Positions 36,046 through 44,076 of a stretch of 64,000 nt of DNA are shown here, piece after piece. Each line of letters opens with the position of its first letter. The first letter of the stretch is position 1. This stretch comes from Porticoccus sp041395745. Lineage in GTDB: Bacteria; Pseudomonadota; Gammaproteobacteria; Pseudomonadales; Porticoccaceae. The notes under the pieces were generated by a model. It was not told the DNA's origin. It worked only from the letters and a program-made list of their open reading frames with translations, and made no database searches. The stretch lies in NCBI GenBank assembly GCA_041395745.1, contig JAWKZV010000001.1, positions 744,001 through 808,000 on the forward strand, given 5' to 3'. Made by a program: the position numbers and the translations under genes.

Positions 36046-36646
36046 ACCAATGATCCCCCAATGTTTCCCGCAGGCTGTGTATCGCCCTGGAATAATGTGT
36101 TTTCACACTGCCTTCACTGCATTTCATGGCCCTGGCTGTCTCTGCTGTATCCAGTCCTTCCCAACAGCGCAGCATGAATGCCTGTTGCTGACGGGCGGGC
36201 AGGGCGGCCAACGCCTCTTTCAATACCACCATCTGCCGTTCCAGTTCATGCTGGTGGTGGGGTGAGCTATGCTCGGGGCCGGGAACAGAGTCCAGGGGAT
36301 CTTCATCCTGCTCCACACCATCGTCCTTACCCCGCAGCCGCGACAACCATCCACGAAAACGGCCCTGCACGGATCTGCGTCGTTGCAAGTCGGTAATCTT
36401 GCTCTGCAGAATCCTGTAGAAGAGCGGACGCCATTCATCGTCCGGCCTGTCTGCGTAGCTGACTACCAACTGGGTCATGGCCTCCTGAACCACATCCAGA
36501 GCGTCTTCCCGTTCTCCCAGGGCCATGACTGCTATGCCGTAAGCCCTGCGCTCCACAGATAACAGGAAGTTTTCCAGGGGTTGCCTTGTCAGAGCCTGAC
36601 TCCTCTCGCTGTTATCTTCCAGAGTTCTACAGGGATTCTGCAACAT
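36038..36646 (-). CDS. ECF RNA polymerase sigma factor
   Basis: A group 4 sigma factor of about 202 residues. Region 2 contains EREDALDVVQEAMTQLV, followed by the WRPLFYRILQSKITDLQRRR helix. A variable linker of about 45 residues follows, then region 4 (AALPARQQQAFMLRCWEGL and SEGSVKTHYSRAIHSLRETL). The linker is long and acidic. The ATG at 36646 has AAGAG close upstream; a TTG six codons earlier is the alternative. The gene sits between the RDHY-rich protein gene and the anti-sigma-like gene, all on the minus strand, so the system probably answers an envelope signal. Confidence 0.9.
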   Translation of the reverse strand: MLQNPCRTLEDNSERSQALTRQPLENFLLSVERRAYGIAVMALGEREDALDVVQEAMTQLVVSYADRPDDEWRPLFYRILQSKITDLQRRRSVQGRFRGWLSRLRGKDDGVEQDEDPLDSVPGPEHSSPHHQHELERQMVVLKEALAALPARQQQAFMLRCWEGLDTAETARAMKCSEGSVKTHYSRAIHSLRETLGDHWYE

Positions 36647-36664
36647 GGAACTCTTGCCATTCAA

Positions 36665-37030
36665 TCAGTGGTGACCGTGGAGCAATTCTGTCAGCAGTAT
36701 AGTGCCTCCAATAATCGCCAGATATTCCCCGGTACGACTGTCGTAATAGTGGCTGTGGTCATGATGGCCCCTGTATCCCGGGTGGTAACCGCAGCGGTAA
36801 TAGCTCACGTGCGGTTTGTAATGTTTGTGATAGTGCTTTTCATAGCGCCAGTCTCGGTCATAGCGACGTCCGTCATGGTGATCACGATAATCGCGTTCGT
36901 AGCGATCGTGACGAGCCTCAAATCTGTAATCGCGGTCCCTGTGATCTCTGTCATAGTCGCGGGCCAGGGCCGGGGTAGCAGCCAGAGACAGTGCTCCAGC
37001 AAGGAATACGATCATTGCGAGCTTTTTCAT
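36665..37030 (-). CDS. Exported Arg/Asp/His/Tyr-rich protein
   Basis: A 121-residue protein with a clear signal peptide (MKKLAMIVFLAGALSLAATP, cleaved after ALA at residue 23). The next 48 residues are almost only R, D, H and Y (39 of 48). A His/Tyr segment with one Cys follows, then a short hydrophobic end with GGTILLTELL and a HGHH tail. Such composition suggests metal or polyanion binding outside the cytoplasm, but I know no function. The ATG at 37030 has GAGGG upstream. It lies 18 bp before the ECF sigma gene and may share its transcript. Confidence 0.75.
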   Translation of the reverse strand: MKKLAMIVFLAGALSLAATPALARDYDRDHRDRDYRFEARHDRYERDYRDHHDGRRYDRDWRYEKHYHKHYKPHVSYYRCGYHPGYRGHHDHSHYYDSRTGEYLAIIGGTILLTELLHGHH

Positions 37031-37104
37031 GGGATTACCCTCTTTCTCGTTGGTAATCACTAGAACGCTTGATTCCTGGATCCGTTGACAGGAAATATGA
37101 AAGG

Positions 37105-37920
37105 TTAATCCTTTAAGGTGAGCCAGACCGGACAGTGGTCGGAGGGTTTTTCCATGGAACGGATGCCGTAATCAATACCGGCCTCCGTGGCAAGAGCCAG
37201 AAGTGGCCGAGAGGCAAGGATAAGGTCAATTCGCAGCCCACGCTTTAGTGGCTGCTCAAAACCGCGACTGCGATAGTCGAACCAGCTATAGAAACTTTCC
37301 GGGTTCTCCGGGTGGAAGTGGTCGTAGCTATCGACCAGTCCCCACTGCTGTATCCGCGCCAGCCATTCGCGCTCTTCCGGCAGGAAACAGCATTTGCCGG
37401 TACGTAGCCAGCGCTTGCGGTTATCGTCGCCGATGCCGATGTCGGTATCCAGCGGAGCAACGTTCATATCACCCATCACGACCACCAGCTCGTCAGGCTT
37501 GTGCGTGGCACTCAGATGGTTGTAGAGGTCTGCATAGAACTGTCGCTTGGCGGGAAATTTTGCCGGGTGCTCCCGGCTTTCTCCCTGGGGAAAATAGCCA
37601 TTGTAGACATGAAAGGCCTGACCGCCGAGATTGAAACAGCCATAGACCAGACGTTTCTGGCTGTCGTCGCCGTCGTGTGGAAAGCCCCGCATGCTCGACA
37701 GGACGGGCACACGAAATAACAGGGCAACGCCATAGTGGCCTTTCTGACCGTGATATATCGCTTCGTAGCCTAAAGCCCTGATTGCTTCCAGTGGAAACAG
37801 CTCATCAGCGACCTTCGTTTCCTGAAGTCCGATGATTTCAGGGGCCTGCTGAGTAATCACAGCCTCCAGCTGGTGCATGCGGGAGCGTAGGCCGTTGACG
37901 TTAAAGGATACGATCTTCAC
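37105..37920 (-). CDS. xthA: Exodeoxyribonuclease III
   Basis: An AP endonuclease and 3'-5' exonuclease of base-excision repair; 271 residues. It begins MKIVSFNVNGLRSR with the metal-binding LQETKVADELFP, then VVMGDMNVAP in the middle and the C-terminal catalytic SDHCPVWL. It is placed 20 bp after prc on the same strand, so the two may be co-transcribed, with prc first. Confidence 0.95.
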   Translation of the reverse strand: MKIVSFNVNGLRSRMHQLEAVITQQAPEIIGLQETKVADELFPLEAIRALGYEAIYHGQKGHYGVALLFRVPVLSSMRGFPHDGDDSQKRLVYGCFNLGGQAFHVYNGYFPQGESREHPAKFPAKRQFYADLYNHLSATHKPDELVVVMGDMNVAPLDTDIGIGDDNRKRWLRTGKCCFLPEEREWLARIQQWGLVDSYDHFHPENPESFYSWFDYRSRGFEQPLKRGLRIDLILASRPLLALATEAGIDYGIRSMEKPSDHCPVWLTLKD

Positions 37921-37940
37921 CGGGGTATCCCGTCAGCTTC

Positions 37941-40013
37941 TCAGGGGCGATTAACCAGTAGTGAGCGCGGCGCCAGCAAACTCAGGTAATCCGCCAGTAT
38001 ATTGCCGGTTTCGTACAGCAACGGGTCACGTTCTGCTAGGCTGCGCTTCTTGTCATCTTCGTTTTCACCCTCGGGCTTGGTGCTTTTGCGCCATTCCTCA
38101 ACTGACGGGTAGGGGGGCTGGCCTTTGGCCGTACGGCGCCGGTTCTCAAGATCCAATAGTGTCTGGTCAAACTGCGTCATTTCCTGGCGGCGAAAGCCCT
38201 CGTTGAGGGAAATACTTTTCTCCTCGCGGCGCTGGCGCATGATGGCCAGCTCTTCGTTGAGATAGACCAGGTCCGGGTCCTTGGTCTGACGATAGAGATG
38301 GCGCTCTTTCAGGGTTTCCACAGGCACATCGGTAAAGCTGTAGCGGCGGTGCGGGACGCCATTGATCTGATCCCAGGGGAGGGCGTGCTCGTCCGCGCTC
38401 TCACCCACTTCTTCCTTGTCATAGAAGGAGGGCAGCTCTATGTCCGGCACCACGCCCAGATGTTGGGTGCTGTTGCCGGAAACCCGGTAGAACTTCGACT
38501 CAGTCAGTTTCAGCTGCCCCTGGCGCACCGGCAACTGGATTTGAACAGTTCCCTTGCCGAAGCTCTGTTCACCAATCACCAGGCCGCGCTGGTAATCCTG
38601 GATTGCCCCGGCAAAGATTTCAGAAGCCGAAGCACTGAGGCGGTTGATCAGCACTACCATTGGTCCGCGATAATAGGCTTCCGCATGGGAGCGGTGGTTG
38701 CGGGATATCATCTGGTTGGAATAACGAATCTGAACCACCGGGCCCGGATCAATGAACAGGTCAGTCAGGGTAGTGGCCTCCTGCAGGAAACCGCCGCCGT
38801 TGTTGCGCAGGTCCAGAATGATACCATCGACCTTTTTCGCCTCCAGCTCGTCCAGCAGACGCATCACGTCGCGGGTAGAGCTTTTGAAGTTGGGATCGCG
38901 GTTGTAATAGGCATCAATGTCAAGGTAGAAGGTCGGTACAGTAATCACGCCGAGCTGATAGTGACCGACTTCACTGTTGACCTCGATGATTTCGGATTTG
39001 GCAGCCTGTTCTTCGAGCTGAATCTTGTCGCGGACGATGGCAATCTCACGGCTATTGCCTGCGGATTCGCCAGTGGCGGGAATGATCTCCAGTTTCACCA
39101 CACTGTCCTTGGGACCGCGGATCATGTCCACTACGTCATCCAGCCGCCATCCAATCACGTCTACAATTTCATCCTCGCCTTGTCCCACGCCGACAATGAC
39201 GTCACCGGCCATGAGGATTCCCTGTTTATCTGCTGGACCACCGGGCACGACACGGACAACCTTGGTGTTTTCATCTTCCAGTTGCAACACAGCGCCGATA
39301 CCCGTCAGTGACAGGGACATGGCGATGCGGAAATTTTCCATAGAACGGGGCGACATGTAGGTAGTGTGCGGGTCATACAACGTTGCCAACGCGTTCATGA
39401 AGACCTGGAAAATGTCCTCGCTGTCCCGCTGCTCCAGCTGTTTCAACAGATTGCTATAGCGCTTGATGAGCAGTTCCCGTGCCGCTTTTGGCTCCTTGTC
39501 GCTGAGCAGCAGACGTAGGTATGCCTCTTTCAGGCGTTTGCGCCACAGTTCATCTGAATCGGCCATGGTGGCTGGCCAGGGTTGCTGATCCATATCCAGA
39601 GACAGGGATTCTTGACTGCTGAGGTCAAACTGAAAGTCGCTCTCAAGCAACTCGATATTGGCTTGCAGACGGTCGCTGGCGCGCTTGATATAGCGGTTGA
39701 AAATCGCGAAACCGGCAGTCAGGTCGCCACGCTTCAACATGTCGTCCAGGTCCGTTTCCCAGCGCCGGAATTCATCTATATCACTTTGAATCAGGTAGCT
39801 TTTTGCCGGGTCGAGACTTTCGATGTACTGGGTCAGGAACTCTCGTGACAGCTCATCGTCCAGGGGCATCTTTCGATAGTGTTTGTTGCTCAGTTCATCG
39901 ACGATCTCAATAGCCGTTTCAGGCTGGTCGGGAGCGTAACTGATCTCCGCGTGGGCCAGGGACACAGCAAGAAACAACAGCAGACTGCTTACAGCGCGGG
40001 AAGTAGTGAACAT
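37941..40013 (-). CDS. prc: Tail-specific carboxy-terminal protease Prc/Tsp
   Basis: A periplasmic serine protease (S41) that degrades proteins by their nonpolar C-termini and trims envelope enzymes; 690 residues. It has a signal peptide (SSLLLFLAVSLAHA), an N-terminal helical domain, a PDZ domain with GIGAVLQLEDENTKV, and a catalytic Ser in SASASEIFAGAIQD with the general-base Lys in GEQSFGKGTVQ. The C-terminal DUF3340-type region is present, as in E. coli Tsp. Confidence 0.96.
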   Translation of the reverse strand: MFTTSRAVSSLLLFLAVSLAHAEISYAPDQPETAIEIVDELSNKHYRKMPLDDELSREFLTQYIESLDPAKSYLIQSDIDEFRRWETDLDDMLKRGDLTAGFAIFNRYIKRASDRLQANIELLESDFQFDLSSQESLSLDMDQQPWPATMADSDELWRKRLKEAYLRLLLSDKEPKAARELLIKRYSNLLKQLEQRDSEDIFQVFMNALATLYDPHTTYMSPRSMENFRIAMSLSLTGIGAVLQLEDENTKVVRVVPGGPADKQGILMAGDVIVGVGQGEDEIVDVIGWRLDDVVDMIRGPKDSVVKLEIIPATGESAGNSREIAIVRDKIQLEEQAAKSEIIEVNSEVGHYQLGVITVPTFYLDIDAYYNRDPNFKSSTRDVMRLLDELEAKKVDGIILDLRNNGGGFLQEATTLTDLFIDPGPVVQIRYSNQMISRNHRSHAEAYYRGPMVVLINRLSASASEIFAGAIQDYQRGLVIGEQSFGKGTVQIQLPVRQGQLKLTESKFYRVSGNSTQHLGVVPDIELPSFYDKEEVGESADEHALPWDQINGVPHRRYSFTDVPVETLKERHLYRQTKDPDLVYLNEELAIMRQRREEKSISLNEGFRRQEMTQFDQTLLDLENRRRTAKGQPPYPSVEEWRKSTKPEGENEDDKKRSLAERDPLLYETGNILADYLSLLAPRSLLVNRP

Positions 40014-40184
40014 CAGGCAGAAAAATTCTTGTCAATCATGGGGACGGCCAGTGTAGCAAAATTCTTTCTATATAGACCTGACCGCCTCGCAAATGTTTAC
40101 TGCCTGTCACAATAAAGTGCTATCAGGGCAGGTTGCAGGGAACATGACAGAATGGAATGATGGCAGCCCGAGGGGAGCAATTGA

Positions 40185-40955
40185 ATGACCGACAGCCGTA
40201 ATAGACCAGCCGCACTGGTGACTGGCGCCGCCACCCGCCTGGGATTGGCTTTCGCCAGGGCACTGGCAGCACAGGGTCACGATATTGCCCTCCACTACAA
40301 TCACTCAGCCCAACAGGCGGAAGCCGCTGCTGAGGAAATCCGTGCCCTCGGTGTCAATTGCGAGACTTTCAGGTGTGACCTTGCCAGTGGAGATATTCCC
40401 GCCTTGATGGAAGATGTCGTCGATACCTTCCCGGCCCTGGACCTGCTAGTGAACAGCGCTTCGGCCTACGCTGCAGCAACCATTGCAGAAACCACTGCAG
40501 ATCTTCTGCAGCAGCAGTTTGCCGTTAACTGCTTTGCGCCAATATTGCTGTCCCGGGCATTTTATGAGCGCGTGGGGCAGGGCAACATCATCAACATCAT
40601 CGACAACAAGATCGCATTCCAGCAGAACAATTACGCCGCCTATCTGCTATCCAAAAAAGCCCTTGCTGAATTCACCGCCCTGGCTGCGGTGGAGTTTGCT
40701 CCCGACATCCGGGTTAACGGCATCGCTCCCGGAGTGGTGCTACCCGGGGAGACCCGTACAGCGGATTACGTGCAATGGCGCGTCCAGGGCATACCACTGC
40801 ATCGTCAGGGTGAGGTCAGCCACCTGGTACAGGCCATGTTCTACTTGCTGAACAACAAATTTGTCACCGGGCAGATTTTGTTCGTCGACGGAGGCGAGGG
40901 GTTAAATCAACGTGGTTTGAATGCAGAAGACTACCCAACCGGAGAGGACTTGTGA
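40185..40955 (+). CDS. Pteridine reductase, PTR1/FolM-like SDR
   Basis: A short-chain dehydrogenase of 256 residues. The coenzyme motif TGAATRLG fits the TGxxxRxG form of PTR1 and FolM rather than the usual TGxxxGxG, and the catalytic pair is Tyr-Lys in NYAAYLLSKKAL. These enzymes reduce dihydromonapterin or dihydrofolate. The folK start overlaps its stop by 4 bp, so a pterin role is well supported by context. The exact substrate is not known. Confidence 0.85.
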   Translation: MTDSRNRPAALVTGAATRLGLAFARALAAQGHDIALHYNHSAQQAEAAAEEIRALGVNCETFRCDLASGDIPALMEDVVDTFPALDLLVNSASAYAAATIAETTADLLQQQFAVNCFAPILLSRAFYERVGQGNIINIIDNKIAFQQNNYAAYLLSKKALAEFTALAAVEFAPDIRVNGIAPGVVLPGETRTADYVQWRVQGIPLHRQGEVSHLVQAMFYLLNNKFVTGQILFVDGGEGLNQRGLNAEDYPTGEDL

Positions 40956-41374
40956 GTAGTCAGAACCCGGGACAACATCGCGTCATCATCTCGGTGGGCT
41001 CCAATATCGATCCAGAGAGGCACATTGCCGCAGCCCGGGAAATACTTGCGACTGACGCCCGGTTACTGGTCGCCGCCGACATCATCGAAACCACGCCCGT
41101 CGGTTACCCGCACCAGCCGGATTTTCTTAATACTGCCTACCTTATCGAGACCGATCTGAATCCAGCTGACTTCAAGGTCTACCTGAAGTCTGTGGAAGAC
41201 AGGTTGGGCAGAGTGAGGGGGCCGATCAAATCCGGTCCTCGCACCATTGATCTCGACATGATTGCCTGGGATGGCCAACTGTTGACCGACGATTATCTCC
41301 ATTTTGACTACGTCTCCATTCCTGTCGATCAAGTGGCGTTGGAAGGGGGCATTTCCCTGCATTTTGCCGATTGA
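40952..41374 (+). CDS. folK: HPPK, 6-hydroxymethyldihydropterin pyrophosphokinase
   Basis: Transfers pyrophosphate from ATP to 6-hydroxymethyl-7,8-dihydropterin in folate synthesis. The protein has 140 residues, slightly shorter than E. coli FolK (about 159). Recognised strings are ISVGSNIDPERHI at the start, DFLNTAYLIETDL, and RVRGPIKSGPRTIDLDMI, which carries the metal-binding Asp pair. It starts with GTG in a GTGA overlap with the reductase gene. Confidence 0.9.
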   Translation: MSSQNPGQHRVIISVGSNIDPERHIAAAREILATDARLLVAADIIETTPVGYPHQPDFLNTAYLIETDLNPADFKVYLKSVEDRLGRVRGPIKSGPRTIDLDMIAWDGQLLTDDYLHFDYVSIPVDQVALEGGISLHFAD

Positions 41375-41450
41375 AACCTGCTGTAATCCTCCATTCACAG
41401 ATCAGATGGTCACAATCCGTTTGAGTGAGTGAAATTTTCTGGCGTTTCCT

Positions 41451-41456
41451 TATAAT
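41451..41456 (+). promoter_or_regulatory. Candidate -10 element of mdh
   Basis: A perfect TATAAT about 43 bp before the mdh start. No good -35 is present at 16-18 bp, so activator help or another start point may be involved. Confidence 0.4.
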
Positions 41457-41498
41457 GGCCGACCCATCTGGTTTAACTACTTGCCTTGGAGATCTATC

Positions 41499-42479
41499 GT
41501 GAAAGCACCTGTTCGTGTTGCCGTTACTGGCGCCGCTGGCCAAATCAGCTATTCCCTGTTGTTCCGCATTGCCGCTGGTCAAATGCTGGGCAACGATCAG
41601 CCGGTTATTCTGCAACTGCTGGAAATCACTCCCGCTCTCGAAGCACTGAAAGGTGTTGCGATGGAGCTGGACGACTGCGCCTTCCCGCTGCTGGCCGGCA
41701 TCGTTCAAACTGACGACCCGAACGTCGCTTTCAAAGACGCCGATTACGCGCTGCTGGTCGGTGCTCGTCCCCGCGGCCCCGGCATGGAGCGCAAAGACCT
41801 GCTGGAAGCCAACGCTGCTATCTTCTCCGTACAGGGCAAAGCTATCAACGACAACGCTTCCCGCGGCATCAAGGTGCTGGTAGTGGGTAACCCCGCTAAC
41901 ACCAACGCCCTGATCGCCCAGCGTAACGCGCCGGACATCAACCCCCGCCAGTTCACTGCCATGACCCGTTTGGACCACAACCGCGCCATGACTCAACTGG
42001 CTCAGAAAACCGGCACCACTATTAACGATGTCAAGAAAATGACCATCTGGGGCAACCACTCTTCTACCCAGTACCCCGATCTGCACCACGCCACAGTCAA
42101 CGGTAAGACTGCGATTGAGCTGGTTGACCAGAGCTGGTACGAAGCTACCTACATTCCTGAAGTACAGCAGCGCGGTGCCGCCATCATCAAGGCTCGCGGT
42201 GCTTCTTCCGCTGCTTCTGCTGCCAACGCAGCCATCGACCACATGCGCACCTGGGCTCTCGGCTCTGATGAAGGCGACTGGGTCAGCATGGGCGTATACA
42301 GCGACGGCAGCTACGGCATTGCCGAAGGCCTGATCTACTCCTTCCCCTGCGTTTGCAAAAACGGCGACTGGGAAGTTGTTCAGGGCCTGAGCGTCAACGA
42401 GTTCTCCAGTGCCAGAATGAAGGCTACTGAACAGGAACTGGCTGAAGAACGCGACGCAGTTAGCCACCTGCTTCCCTAA
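41499..42479 (+). CDS. mdh: Malate dehydrogenase (NAD)
   Basis: Oxidises malate to oxaloacetate, closing the TCA cycle; 326 residues. The NAD-binding string is VTGAAGQISYSLLFRIAAG, the substrate Arg loop is GARPRGPGMERKDLL, and the catalytic His is in IWGNHSSTQYPD. This is the cytosolic-type MDH, different from the E. coli enzyme. The start is GTG at 41499, with TTGGAG 7 bp upstream; a TTG at 41481 would include the ribosome site in the protein. It is monocistronic, with a terminator 22 bp past its stop. Confidence 0.97.
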   Translation: MKAPVRVAVTGAAGQISYSLLFRIAAGQMLGNDQPVILQLLEITPALEALKGVAMELDDCAFPLLAGIVQTDDPNVAFKDADYALLVGARPRGPGMERKDLLEANAAIFSVQGKAINDNASRGIKVLVVGNPANTNALIAQRNAPDINPRQFTAMTRLDHNRAMTQLAQKTGTTINDVKKMTIWGNHSSTQYPDLHHATVNGKTAIELVDQSWYEATYIPEVQQRGAAIIKARGASSAASAANAAIDHMRTWALGSDEGDWVSMGVYSDGSYGIAEGLIYSFPCVCKNGDWEVVQGLSVNEFSSARMKATEQELAEERDAVSHLLP

Positions 42480-42501
42480 GCAGAACCAACTGCTAGTTGC
42501 T

Positions 42502-42529
42502 AAAAGGCGCCTCTCGGGGCGCCTTTTTT
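42502..42529 (+). terminator. Intrinsic terminator after mdh
   Basis: AAAAGGCGCC TCTCG GGGCGCCTTTTTT hairpin. Confidence 0.93.
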
Positions 42530-42600
42530 GTTGCCCTGTAAACCCTATTTGGCAGTGCCCATACCGTGGGAATTGTTCTAAACTGGATTACGGAGCAACT

Positions 42601-43113
42601 ATGGTCACTATCTATACGTTGACAAACCAGGCCAGGCAACTGGTTCTGACCCCCAACCGCTCTATGGATTGGCGCGGTAACCTCTTCGTTTTGCTTGTCG
42701 CTGCCGGCGTTCTCCTGATTACTGCCACTGTCATGGCCCTCAGAGGCGCTTGGTTGGTTTTGCCCTTTGCCGGCCTGGAGATTCTTGCCCTTGGGGCGGC
42801 CATGTACTTTACCCTGCGCAAACTGGATTGCCAGGAGGTGCTGACTTTACAAAATGGTATTCTGACCCTGGAGAGGGGCAGATCAACACCGGACTTCAAT
42901 TTCAGTGTCCCCGAACGATCCGTGCAGATTCTCATGGACCGGCCGTTGCGGCCCATGAGCCTGCCGGATATCGACCTGGTCGCACAGGGGCACTGTTACC
43001 ATCTGGGTTCATTTCTGAATCGCTCCGATCGTTTCCGGCTGGCAAGCCTACTAAAAAACCAGATGCACTTCCCTCTGTCCCGTCACGACGCTTATCACCG
43101 CACCAGCTTCTGA
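42601..43113 (+). CDS. DUF2244 membrane protein
   Basis: A 170-residue protein with two membrane helices (about residues 28-46 and 52-72) and a soluble C-terminal half. The ordering, with a polar N-terminus containing LTPNRSMDWRG, helix pair and the late FLNRSDRFRLASLLK, is typical of DUF2244, a family of unknown function often near respiratory genes. It is preceded by mdh behind a terminator and followed by bcp 51 bp later. Confidence 0.8.
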   Translation: MVTIYTLTNQARQLVLTPNRSMDWRGNLFVLLVAAGVLLITATVMALRGAWLVLPFAGLEILALGAAMYFTLRKLDCQEVLTLQNGILTLERGRSTPDFNFSVPERSVQILMDRPLRPMSLPDIDLVAQGHCYHLGSFLNRSDRFRLASLLKNQMHFPLSRHDAYHRTSF

Positions 43114-43164
43114 TTTTTTGTTAAAGTGCACTCTGCCTGATAATTGTGATTAAGGAGACTCCCC

Positions 43165-43641
43165 ATGGCATTTCCGGAAGTGGGCGCGGCCGCACCAAAA
43201 TTCAGCCTGCAAAATCAGCGGGGCGAAACGGTTAAACTGAGTGATTTCAAGGGCAGCAAAAATGTGGTGCTGTACTTTTATCCCAAGGCAATGACCCCTG
43301 GCTGTACCGTTCAGGCCTGCGGAATCCGCGATACCAAAGCCGAATTCGAGAGCCTGGACACCGTTGTACTCGGCGTTAGCCCCGATCCTTTTCCACGTCT
43401 GGCCCGGTTTGAGGAAAAGCAGCAACTGAACTTCGACCTGCTCTCCGATGAAGACCACGCCATCACCGAAACCTATGGCTGTTGGGGCCTGAAAAAGTTT
43501 ATGGGCAAAGAGTTCATGGGCGTGTTGCGCACCACGTTTGTCATCGACAAGCAGGGCAAAATCCGGCTGGTCATGGACAAGGTGAAAACCAAGACCCACC
43601 ACGACGATATGCTGAGCTGGATCAGGCAAAATCTGGTTTGA
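43165..43641 (+). CDS. bcp: Peroxiredoxin Bcp/PrxQ
   Basis: A thiol peroxidase of 158 residues that reduces hydrogen and organic peroxides. The peroxidatic Cys47 and resolving Cys52 are in MTPGCTVQACGIRD, the atypical 2-Cys spacing of E. coli Bcp. Thioredoxin is the usual reductant. An AAGGAG ribosome site precedes the ATG. Confidence 0.95.
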   Translation: MAFPEVGAAAPKFSLQNQRGETVKLSDFKGSKNVVLYFYPKAMTPGCTVQACGIRDTKAEFESLDTVVLGVSPDPFPRLARFEEKQQLNFDLLSDEDHAITETYGCWGLKKFMGKEFMGVLRTTFVIDKQGKIRLVMDKVKTKTHHDDMLSWIRQNLV

Positions 43642-43706
43642 GAAAGGCTCGCGTTCGCGCTAAAGTCGCCCCTTTGCTGAATAACCCACATTACTGAGGT
43701 ATCTGA

Positions 43707-44039
43707 ATGTCCCTTGATATGTCCCAGGTCGTCATGGCGGCGGCTGCTCCCGCCCAGGAACCGAACCCCATCGTGACACTGCTGATGTTCGGCGGTTTGT
43801 TCATTTTTATGTACTTTCTGATCATCCGTCCCCAGCGCAAACGTCAGAAGGAACATCAAGAGCTGACCAAAGCTCTCAGCAAGGGCGATGAAGTGGTAAT
43901 GAACAGTGGCATGCTGGGCAAAATCACCAAGCTCGACGAAGATTACCTGGTTTTGCAGGCGGGCAATAACGTGGAACTGAAGTTCCAACGCGCCGCTGTG
44001 CACGCGGTCCTGCCCAAGGGAACCATCAAGGAAATCTGA
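43707..44039 (+). CDS. yajC: Preprotein translocase subunit YajC
   Basis: A 110-residue single-pass inner-membrane protein that associates with SecDF and the Sec translocon. The membrane helix is at about residues 22-41 (VTLLMFGGLFIFMYFLIIRP), followed by the conserved QRKRQKEHQEL and the cytoplasmic Ser/Gly-rich hairpin domain MNSGMLGKITKLDEDYL. It stands alone here, not in the usual tgt-yajC-secDF cluster, so it may be a second copy or a moved gene. A terminator follows. Confidence 0.93.
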   Translation: MSLDMSQVVMAAAAPAQEPNPIVTLLMFGGLFIFMYFLIIRPQRKRQKEHQELTKALSKGDEVVMNSGMLGKITKLDEDYLVLQAGNNVELKFQRAAVHAVLPKGTIKEI

Positions 44040-44045
44040 ACCGAA

Positions 44046-44072
44046 CAGGCCGCAGCAAGCGGCCTTTCTTTT
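44046..44072 (+). terminator. Intrinsic terminator after yajC
   Basis: GGCCGC AGCAA GCGGCC followed by TTTCTTTT, ending 4 bp before the next start codon. Confidence 0.85.
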
Positions 44073-44076
44073 AGCC

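Noticed and set aside
38298..39311. Plus-strand ORF of 337 codons over prc
   Set aside because: It is antisense to the tail-specific protease and has no recognisable domain.
41226..42467. Minus-strand ORF of 413 codons over mdh
   Set aside because: It is antisense to mdh and shows no family features.
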